Below are positions 5,981 through 10,374 of a DNA stretch of 10,374 bases, piece after piece (the stretch's first letter is position 1; each line of letters starts with the position of its first letter). The DNA lies in NCBI GenBank assembly GCA_016234955.1, contig JACRNN010000013.1:1-10374 (forward strand), read 5' to 3'. Made by a program: the position numbers and the translations under genes. The notes beneath the pieces are model-generated. The model was not told the DNA's origin. It worked only from the letters and a program-made list of their open reading frames with translations, and did not search any database. Origin of the DNA: Deltaproteobacteria bacterium (GTDB taxonomy: Bacteria > Desulfobacterota > GWC2-55-46).

Positions 5981-7384
5981 TCACGGGACGAACACGCCTG
6001 CGGGGACCACGTCGCCGGGCCTCTCCACCGTCCTCATGTCAAGGATGAACCTGCCCTTGCTTACCCTGCCGAGGATGGAGGGGTCGCTGTTGAGGAAATA
6101 TCTGAATATCCTCTCCGGCCCAGTTGTCCCGTGGGTTATGGATACGACCCTTGTCTTGAGGTTGTGCCCGGGCAAAGACCCTCCCCCCACTACAGACTCC
6201 CCGTCCTCAACCTCTATCGTGAAGCCGTCCCCGAGAGAATCTCCGAGAAGTGCCGCCGCCGTCTGCGCGGCCTCATCTATCTCACTTAGAGGCCGGGCCA
6301 TGTGCCTGAGCACAGGTAGCGTCCGAGGGAGCGTATCTTCGTTGAGATATAGCCTCAACGTCGCCTCAAGCGCGGATAGGGTCAGCTTGTCGGCCCGCAG
6401 CGCCCTCTTTAGCGGATTTTTTCTTATCCTATCCACAAGGTCTTTCCTGCCGGCTATGACCCCGGCCTGTGGCCCGCCGAGGAGCTTATCCCCGCTGAAG
6501 AGGACGATGCCCGCCCCTGAGGCGATGCTTTCGCCGGCGACCGGCTCCCTTGGGAGGCCCCATCTCGTGAGGTCGACAAGAGAGCCGCTCCCGAGGTCCT
6601 CGACCACCGGTATGCTCCGGGCCGAGCCTATCTCCACAAGTTCTTTGAGCCCGACCTCGGCCGTAAACCCGACGATCCTGTAGTTGCTCGTATGGGCCTT
6701 GAATATCAGGGCGGTATTTTCCGTTATGGCCGTGGCGTAGTCGCGCGGATGGGTCCTGTTGGTCGTGCCGACCTCCTTCAAGACGCACCCGCTCTTTTTT
6801 ATTATGTCCGGGAGCCTGAAGGAGCCCCCTATCTCGATTAGCTCGCCCCTTGAAACTATAACCTCTCCGCCCTCGGCGAGCGTATTGAGGGTTATGAGCA
6901 CCGCGGCGGCGTTGTTGTTGACGATAGAGGCGTTCTCGGCCCCGGTGAGCCTCTTTATCAGGCCCTCCACAAGGCAGTCCCTCTCGCCTCTCTCCCCGTT
7001 CTCTATATCCATCTCGAGGTTTATGCACCCTTCCGCCGCAAGGGTCAACGCCTCGACCGCCTCATTGCTCAATATCGCCCTGCCGATATTTGTATGGAGG
7101 ACGGTGCCGGATGCGTTTATCACGCGCCTTATCCTTGAAGCGAGGGCCTCCTTCATCCGCGCGGCAACTGACCCCATTATATCATCTATTGTCACCTCAT
7201 GGAGCGCGCCGGAGAGTATCCTGCCCCTTATATCTTCAAGGGCCCCTCTAACGGCCTCGGTCGCAATCACCGTGGAAGCCCCGCAAAGCGCGGCGCTCCT
7301 CCTTATCTCGTCGTCCCTCAGAAGCTCGTCCACCGAGGGCAGGCCCCTCAGGAGCCTATGACTATCGTCAATCGCCCTTTCCAT
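5981..7384 (-). CDS. selA: L-seryl-tRNA(Sec) selenium transferase (selenocysteine synthase) SelA
   Basis: A 467-residue pyridoxal-phosphate enzyme that converts seryl-tRNA(Sec) to selenocysteinyl-tRNA(Sec) using selenophosphate. The N-terminal tRNA-binding part begins near LLRGLPSVDELL. The core carries INASGTVLHTNIGRA (about 90-103), the ENASIVNNNAAAV region near 150-162, VEDLGSG near 261 and the cofactor lysine Lys300 in SGDKLLGGPQAG. Length and motif order match full SelA, so it should be active. It implies that the genome also has selB, selC and selD, none of which is in the window. An in-frame TAG two codons upstream fixes the ATG as the first start. No good ribosome-binding site is visible before it, and a candidate promoter lies so close that the mRNA may be leaderless. 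mobB diverges from it. Confidence 0.96.
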   Translation of the reverse strand: MERAIDDSHRLLRGLPSVDELLRDDEIRRSAALCGASTVIATEAVRGALEDIRGRILSGALHEVTIDDIMGSVAARMKEALASRIRRVINASGTVLHTNIGRAILSNEAVEALTLAAEGCINLEMDIENGERGERDCLVEGLIKRLTGAENASIVNNNAAAVLITLNTLAEGGEVIVSRGELIEIGGSFRLPDIIKKSGCVLKEVGTTNRTHPRDYATAITENTALIFKAHTSNYRIVGFTAEVGLKELVEIGSARSIPVVEDLGSGSLVDLTRWGLPREPVAGESIASGAGIVLFSGDKLLGGPQAGVIAGRKDLVDRIRKNPLKRALRADKLTLSALEATLRLYLNEDTLPRTLPVLRHMARPLSEIDEAAQTAAALLGDSLGDGFTIEVEDGESVVGGGSLPGHNLKTRVVSITHGTTGPERIFRYFLNSDPSILGRVSKGRFILDMRTVERPGDVVPAGVFVP

Positions 7385-7390
7385 AGTCTA

Positions 7391-7420
7391 ACTCTACCAC
7401 GGGTCTTGAACAACGGTCAA
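7391..7420 (-). promoter_or_regulatory. Possible promoter of selA
   Basis: On the - strand, TTGACC (7420-7415) and TAGAGT (7396-7391) are 18 bases apart. The -10 box would end only six bases before the selA ATG, which would give a leaderless mRNA and would fit the lack of a clear ribosome-binding site. The -10 match is weak. Confidence 0.3.
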
Positions 7421-7441
7421 GGGCGCAAGGGAGGGCCATTG

Positions 7442-7498
7442 ATGCTGAAAATGATTTACATACCACGGCGCGCCATAGTATCATATCTCAAATCATAG
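7442..7498 (+). CDS. Possible 18-codon small ORF
   Basis: An ATG at 7442 follows AAGGGAGGG (7427-7435) with a six-base gap, a strong ribosome-binding site. It opens a frame of 18 codons (MLKMIYIPRR... to a TAG at 7496). It lies in the 303-base gap between selA and mobB, just before the 151-bp repeat. It may be a leader peptide, a cut-off gene start, or chance. Nothing supports a function. Confidence 0.2.
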   Translation: MLKMIYIPRRAIVSYLKS

Positions 7499-7519
7499 AC
7501 GGGGCATAAAAACTCCTAA

Positions 7520-7670
7520 CAGGTTGCTGAAAAACTCAAAATTTGTTCGGGCTGCTCAAAAAGTTCCAGATGTAAGGCGTCGAGGAGTGAGGAATGAGGC
7601 GTAGTTTTGATTACGCCGCAGTGACGAGCAACGAAGACAACGCCGCAGATGGGACTTTTTCAGCAGCCTG
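7520..7670. mobile_element. MITE-like inverted-repeat element, 151 bp
   Basis: The ends are near-perfect inverted repeats of 17 bases with two mismatches: CAGGTTGCTGAAAAACT (7520-7536) and ACTTTTTCAGCAGCCTG (7654-7670). Inner segments with CAAAAAGTTCCAGATG and CAGATGGGACTTTTTC extend the symmetry. There is no coding frame with support. Elements with these ends recur, as I recall, in deltaproteobacterial and related genomes. It lies 17 bases before the mobB start and may carry or disrupt its promoter. Confidence 0.65.
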
Positions 7671-7687
7671 CTGAACGGGGCTGAGCC

Positions 7688-8344
7688 ATGCCGCCAATAG
7701 TATCCATAGTCGGGAAATCCGGGAGCGGGAAGACCACGCTCCTTGAAAAGGTCATACGGGAGCTTTGCCGTAAGGGCTACACCGTGGGCATTATCAAGCA
7801 CGACGCACACGGCTTTGAGATAGACCACGAGGGCAAGGACTCCTGGAGGCATAAAAAGGCGGGCGCCGCTACAGTGGCGCTCTCCTCCCCAGCCAAGTTC
7901 GCCGTAATAAAGGACGTGAAAAAGGAATGGCCGCCTGAGCGGATAATAGAGGCCCACCTCTCCGACGTAGACGTCGTTATTACCGAGGGCTTCAAAAAAT
8001 CCCGGTTCCCAAAGATAGAGGTATTAAGGAAGGCGAACTCCTCATCTCCTGTCTGCGCCAAGGATAAAAACCTCATCGCGTTCGCGACGGACGCAGACAT
8101 CTCCGGAAAGGGCAAGACCCCTGTCTACCCCATTGACGACTTCAAGGGCATAGCCCGCCTCATAGAAAAGGATATCATTAAAAGGCACAGGGAATGCGGC
8201 GTATCGTTGACAGTGGACGGGGAAGTGGTTACGCTCAAACCGTTCATAGAGAACCTTATAAGGGACGGGGTTATCGGCATGATACGGAGCCTCAAGGGGT
8301 GTGCTGACGCAAGCGAGATAGAGCTGAGGATTCGGCGCGGGTGA
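7688..8344 (+). CDS. mobB: Molybdopterin-guanine dinucleotide biosynthesis protein MobB, with C-terminal extension
   Basis: A 218-residue GTP-binding protein that helps MobA attach GMP to molybdopterin. A P-loop, GKSGSGKTT (residues 9-17), opens the sequence, followed by the MobB motifs KHDAHGFEIDHEGKDSWR (37-54), GAATVALSS and the Walker-B-like VVITEGFKKS (97-105). The domain usually ends near residue 165. Here about 50 more residues follow (CGVSLTVDGEVVTLKPF, then IIGMIRSLKG-like sequence as GVIGMIRSLKG), a tail I associate with deltaproteobacterial MobB proteins. The frame begins just after the 151-bp repeat, with GGGG eight bases before the ATG. It diverges from selA, and both functions serve selenocysteine-containing Mo/W enzymes such as formate dehydrogenase. 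mobA is not in the window. Confidence 0.93.
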   Translation: MPPIVSIVGKSGSGKTTLLEKVIRELCRKGYTVGIIKHDAHGFEIDHEGKDSWRHKKAGAATVALSSPAKFAVIKDVKKEWPPERIIEAHLSDVDVVITEGFKKSRFPKIEVLRKANSSSPVCAKDKNLIAFATDADISGKGKTPVYPIDDFKGIARLIEKDIIKRHRECGVSLTVDGEVVTLKPFIENLIRDGVIGMIRSLKGCADASEIELRIRRG

Positions 8345-8455
8345 GTGTGGAGGCGCGAGGGTCGGGCGGGAGGAAAAAAATGCCAAGAGGATGCGGTTTG
8401 GGTGTGGTGGCGGGAGTTTCCTCCTGTCACCTTTTAAGCACGGGAGACTATAGTT

Positions 8456-8481
8456 GCCGTCGGGAGGAAACTCCCGACGGC
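8456..8481. repeat. Perfect 11-bp hairpin with GAAA loop
   Basis: GCCGTCGGGAG (8456-8466), loop GAAA, then its exact reverse complement (8471-8481). GAAA is a GNRA-type tetraloop, which would make a very stable RNA hairpin. It is about 110 bases after the mobB stop and is not followed by a T run, so a terminator is uncertain. Part of it recurs, degraded, at 9437-9456. The rest of 8345-8455 shows no gene. Confidence 0.6.
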
Positions 8482-8487
8482 ACTGGA

Positions 8488-8533
8488 ATTCCTCTTGTGT
8501 TGGGTTGAAATGCGCAACCCAACCTGCAAGGCT
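8488..8533. repeat. REP-like repeat unit, copy A
   Basis: These 46 bases match 9391-9436 with two differences. They contain a hairpin, GTTGGGTT (8499-8506), a nine-base loop and AACCCAAC (8516-8523), followed by CTGC where the other copy has CTAC. The repeat abuts the left edge of the hsdS remnant. Confidence 0.75.
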
Positions 8534-8541
8534 ACAAGGCT

Positions 8542-8694
8542 CCAGAACAAGAAAACATCGCAAAAATTCTTGATGTAGCGGATGACACAATTGCTAAGAC
8601 TGAGGCGCTATTAAATAAACGTAAAGCAATCAAGACGGGCCTGATGCAGTACCTGCTAACTGGGCGCGTGCGGATTAACCAAAAAGTGGGGTAG
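8542..8694 (+). pseudogene. hsdS: 3' remnant of a type I restriction specificity subunit (HsdS)
   Basis: About 51 codons in one frame read PEQENIAKILDVADDTI, then a helical stretch, KAIKTGLMQYLLTGRVRI and a TAG at 8692. This is the conserved end of HsdS proteins: the coiled-coil spacer after the second target recognition domain, closing with GLMQxLLTGxVR. HsdS recognises the DNA target of a type I restriction-modification complex and docks with HsdM and HsdR. The target-recognition domains are gone; upstream, the frame runs only through repeat DNA to a stop at 8506. No start codon serves it, and no hsdM or hsdR is seen. It is therefore a broken fragment, left by deletion or repeat-mediated rearrangement. 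Confidence 0.8.
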
Positions 8695-8701
8695 CAGCAT
8701 C

Positions 8702-9346
8702 ATGGATTGGTCGACATTTATCACCGCATTATTGACCAGTCTTGGAGGAACCGGGATTCTCGTCGCCATTGCTGTGTTCCTCGGCAAAAAATGGCTTGGT
8801 TCTCGAATTGAGGAATCGGTCAAGCATGAGTATGCGAGAAAGCTCGAAGAACACAAGGCACAACTTCAGACACAGTTGAACCGATCAGTTGAGGAGATGA
8901 AGGCTGAGTTTCAGGAGGCTGTCGACCAAAAGGTTACAGATAAAGCTCTTTATGTCAAGTTTTTTGAAACGCTGCCTTCTTCTGGCAGTATCGAATTTCT
9001 GAAAACTTTTGACATGGGGTTTGGTTCATTTGAAACCGAGCAATTATCTCAATTAAAATATTTTTACTGTAATTGGAACAAGCCAGAATACGAATTTCTT
9101 GACGCAGAATTGGAATGTAAACGCAAGGCATTGCGAGAAGCTATTTCCAAATATCTTGATTCTTATAGCACGAATGTGTTTTGTACAAAAACAGATACAA
9201 AACGGGCTTACGTGTTACCTGAATGGAAGGAAACAAAGCCTGACGTTTACCGACAGATTATCGATAAACTGAACTCTTTGGCTGATGAGGTGGTAAAAGC
9301 ACATGAGGATTTGGTCCGTAGTGCTAGGCTTAAGCTAAAGAGTTAA
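8702..9346 (+). CDS. Membrane-anchored coiled-coil protein of unknown function
   Basis: A 214-residue protein of no family I can name. Residues about 6-28 form one hydrophobic span (ITALLTSLGGTGILVAIAVF), followed by KK, so the bulk should be cytoplasmic. Residues about 33-80 are highly charged and heptad-like (ARKLEEHKAQLQTQLNRS), a likely coiled coil. The remainder is a helical domain with GSIEFLKTFDMGF, NKPEYEFLDAELE and YVLPEW as memorable motifs. The ATG is seven bases after the hsdS stop, so it was probably part of a type I restriction operon or a nearby defence cluster. Its base composition is unlike the neighbours: 9061-9120 holds 20 G/C in 60, against 41 in 60 at 6541-6600 in selA, and it favours ATT over ATA. 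This suggests horizontal transfer. A defence or accessory role is inference from position only. Confidence 0.75.
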   Translation: MDWSTFITALLTSLGGTGILVAIAVFLGKKWLGSRIEESVKHEYARKLEEHKAQLQTQLNRSVEEMKAEFQEAVDQKVTDKALYVKFFETLPSSGSIEFLKTFDMGFGSFETEQLSQLKYFYCNWNKPEYEFLDAELECKRKALREAISKYLDSYSTNVFCTKTDTKRAYVLPEWKETKPDVYRQIIDKLNSLADEVVKAHEDLVRSARLKLKS

Positions 9347-9351
9347 GTCTC

Positions 9352-9430
9352 GTAGGTTGGGTTGAAGAATGAAACCCAACATTTTGAAATATTCCTGTTG
9401 TGTTGGGTTGAAATGCGCAACCCAACCTAC
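9352..9430. repeat. BIME-like pair of REP-type hairpins bounded by GTAG/CTAC
   Basis: GTAG (9352-9355) abuts the hairpin GTTGGGTT, a nine-base loop and AACCCAAC (9356-9380). A second hairpin of the same stem (9402-9426) is followed directly by CTAC (9427-9430). The two units face each other, as in bacterial interspersed mosaic elements made of REP sequences, whose hairpins carry a GTAG foot used by REP-associated transposases. The second unit is the 46-base repeat shared with 8488-8533. Confidence 0.7.
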
Positions 9431-9436
9431 AAGGCT

Positions 9437-9586
9437 GAAACTCCAGACAGCACTGGGAATAAGAGGCTCCCCCCCCTTTAGGCGAGAGCATTACCTGCCT
9501 GCGGTGCAGGGCGTGGGGGCTGGAGAAGTGCCGGTGCCAGGGTAAGATGAGGGTGTATGAGACGTAAAAATAAGAAGGAGGTAAAA
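9437..9586. other. Degraded repeat and non-coding stretch
   Basis: Bases 9437-9456 match 8467-8486 with two differences, so the two neighbouring modules occur in opposite order at the two sites. After this come a run of eight C's (9469-9476) and a G+C-rich stretch with CCTGC...GCAGG. I see no gene until the ribosome-binding site at 9575. Confidence 0.4.
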
Positions 9587-9688
9587 TTGAAAAAACTTCA
9601 TCAATGCGTGATTGCACTGCTTCTCACTTTCCTTTTTCCGATTTCGGCTTATGCTCAAACGGCTAAGGATGTTTATAAAGCCGGGTAG
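9587..9688 (+). pseudogene. Secreted-protein gene cut off after its signal peptide
   Basis: AAGGAGG (9575-9581) precedes a TTG start by five bases, a strong initiation site. The 33-codon frame reads KKLHQCVIALLLTFLFP and on to ISAYA, a clear Sec signal peptide with a cleavage site after AYA, then QTAKDVYKAG and stop. The mature protein is only about ten residues. The stop TAG is part of the GTAG that begins the repeat at 9685, so the coding sequence appears to have been broken by that element. The start of the mature part resembles TPR or Sel1-repeat periplasmic proteins, but it is too short to be sure. An ATG at 9557 in the same frame is less likely, given the ribosome-binding site before the TTG. 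Confidence 0.6.
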
Positions 9689-9754
9689 GGTGGGCTTAGC
9701 CCACCATGTACAGGAGTGAGTAGCGGATATTTTGGTGGGCGGAGCCCACCCTAC
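9685..9754. repeat. BIME-like pair of REP-type hairpins (second family)
   Basis: GTAG (9685-9688) abuts the hairpin GGTGGGC, TTA, GCCCACC (9689-9705). A second hairpin, GGTGGGC, GGA, GCCCACC (9734-9750), is followed directly by CTAC (9751-9754). The layout is the same as at 9352-9430, with a different stem sequence and shorter loops. The first GTAG supplies the stop codon of the truncated secreted-protein gene. Confidence 0.75.
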
Positions 9755-9786
9755 TACCTGACTTTACGCAAGGAAGAGGCATAATA

Positions 9787-9975
9787 ATGCCCAAAGCTCA
9801 CATAGACATCCCAAAAGAAAAAATCGCCGAGTTCTGCAAAAAATGGCAAGTCCGCGAGTTCGCACTGTTCGGCTCGGTCTTGAGGGATGACTTCAGGCCG
9901 GACAGCGACATAGACGTGCTGGTTACCTTTGATGAGGAGGCAAGGCACAGCCTGTTCGACCTTGTGCATATGTGA
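9787..9975 (+). pseudogene. mntA: MntA-type nucleotidyltransferase antitoxin, internally deleted
   Basis: Sixty-two codons encode the N-terminal half of a minimal nucleotidyltransferase. The active-site pattern GSX10DXD is exact: Gly29, Ser30, Asp41, Asp43 (LFGSVLRDDFRPDSDIDVLV). In the HepT/MntA system MntA transfers AMP from ATP to a tyrosine of HepT and so neutralises it; family members run to roughly 100 residues or more. Here the frame stops at TGA (9973) right after FDLVHM. The usual C-terminal end (NSAEIVYAA and stop) is still present at 9975-10004 in another frame, overlapping the hepT start. So the middle-to-late part, including the region expected to hold the third carboxylate, has been deleted together with a frame change. 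AAGGAAGAGG lies just before the ATG. The truncated protein is unlikely to be an active enzyme. Confidence 0.8.
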
Positions 9976-9993
9976 ATTCAGCGGAAATCGTCT

Positions 9994-10335
9994 ATGCCGC
10001 GTGACAAGGTGTACCTGCTCGACATACTGGAAGCCTCACGGTTTGCCCTCGGCTATATCGGCAAAAAGCCGAGGGAAGACTTCCTCAAAGACACTCAGTG
10101 TCAGGACGCCGTAATCAGGCGCATTGTGATTATAGGCGAGGCGGCGCGCAGGGTCTCGGATGAGACCAAGTCCGCATTGCGTCTCCCCTGGAGCGAGATG
10201 GTCGCCATGCGCAACCTTTTGATACATGAGTATGACGACGTAGATATGAAAACCGTCTGGGAGACCGTCAGCCATGACTTCCCGCCGCTTATCGATTCTC
10301 TGGAAAAGATTCTTAAGCAGGGAGATGATAAGTGA
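9994..10335 (+). CDS. hepT: HepT-like (DUF86) ribonuclease toxin
   Basis: A 113-residue HEPN-family protein. The catalytic motif RX4HXY is complete: Arg73, His78 and Tyr80 in RNLLIHEY. In known HepT/MntA modules this motif forms the RNase site of the toxin, and the tyrosine is the residue AMPylated by MntA. The rest is the expected all-helical HEPN layout, with IRRIVIIGEAARRVSDE in the middle and a closing helix DSLEKILKQ. The start ATG lies inside the last codons of the ancestral mntA frame (VYAA and TGA at 10002), so the two genes once overlapped and were probably translationally coupled. The antitoxin is now damaged, but I see no matching damage here, which is odd for a toxin. It may be weakly expressed, controlled from elsewhere, or tolerated. 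Confidence 0.88.
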   Translation: MPRDKVYLLDILEASRFALGYIGKKPREDFLKDTQCQDAVIRRIVIIGEAARRVSDETKSALRLPWSEMVAMRNLLIHEYDDVDMKTVWETVSHDFPPLIDSLEKILKQGDDK

Positions 10336-10360
10336 GGCAGCCAAAGGGCTTTGATAATAT

Positions 10361-10374
10361 GGAGGTATATCGTG
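10361..10374 (+). promoter_or_regulatory. Ribosome-binding site and possible GTG start of a gene leaving the window
   Basis: GGAGGT (10361-10366) is followed after five bases by GTG (10372-10374), the last codon of the window. An ATG at 10359 overlaps the ribosome-binding site and is less likely. Nothing of the product can be read. Confidence 0.3.

Noticed and set aside
6036..6683. + strand frame of 215 codons opposite selA
   Set aside because: It is antisense to the catalytic core of SelA; Ser- and Pro-rich without domain features.
5781..7670. selA with the two inverted-repeat elements as a composite transposon
   Set aside because: The two elements have different end sequences and lengths, no shared target duplication, and selA fits the native base composition.
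8042..8590. - strand frame of 182 codons across the mobB end and the repeat region
   Set aside because: It overlaps the end of mobB, the GAAA hairpin, a dispersed repeat and the hsdS remnant; no coherent protein could span these.
9330..9617. - strand frame of 95 codons over the repeat region
   Set aside because: It runs through the BIME-like repeat, a poly-C run and the opposite signal-peptide gene; no domain and no ribosome-binding site of note.

Overview
The window looks like chromosomal DNA of a free-living, probably anaerobic bacterium. It is G+C-rich overall, uses ATA (Ile) and AGG (Arg) codons often, and combines housekeeping RNA-modification and Fe-S genes with selA and mobB. The mix resembles Desulfobacterota/Desulfuromonadota (former Deltaproteobacteria) or Nitrospirota. 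This placement is inferred from gene content and protein style; no marker in the window settles it.

Layout. Positions 2-295 are the 3' end of a sensor histidine kinase on the + strand. From 453 to 7384 every gene is on the - strand. In transcription order these are selA (selenocysteine synthase), iscU (Fe-S scaffold), mnmA (tRNA 2-thiouridylase), a long reading frame joining mtaB (tRNA methylthiotransferase) to rnc (RNase III), an Elp3-like radical SAM gene, and a small exported hypothetical protein. A strong terminator follows iscU, and a good candidate promoter precedes mnmA. mobB (Mo-cofactor nucleotide synthesis) diverges from selA at 7688. IscU supplies Fe-S clusters that MtaB and the radical SAM protein need. 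MnmA, MtaB and RNase III all act on RNA. SelA with MobB suggests a selenocysteine-containing molybdenum or tungsten enzyme elsewhere in the genome, such as formate dehydrogenase.

From about 8345 to the right end the DNA is a mosaic of accessory pieces. It holds a 3' remnant of a type I restriction specificity gene (hsdS), an A+T-rich gene for a membrane-anchored coiled-coil protein of unknown function, a secreted-protein gene cut off after its signal peptide, and a MntA/HepT toxin-antitoxin pair. In that pair the antitoxin gene carries an internal deletion while the toxin appears intact.

Repeats are prominent. There are two MITE-like inverted-repeat elements (5781-5972 and 7520-7670). There are two short elements (9352-9430 and 9685-9754) built from paired hairpins, each bounded by GTAG/CTAC in the manner of REP/BIME sequences. 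A hairpin repeat sits at the 5' end of mtaB. No tRNA, rRNA, CRISPR array or intact transposase gene was seen.

The points most worth following up are the mtaB-rnc fusion, the deleted antitoxin next to a complete HepT, and the REP-like elements, one of which ends a gene with its own GTAG.
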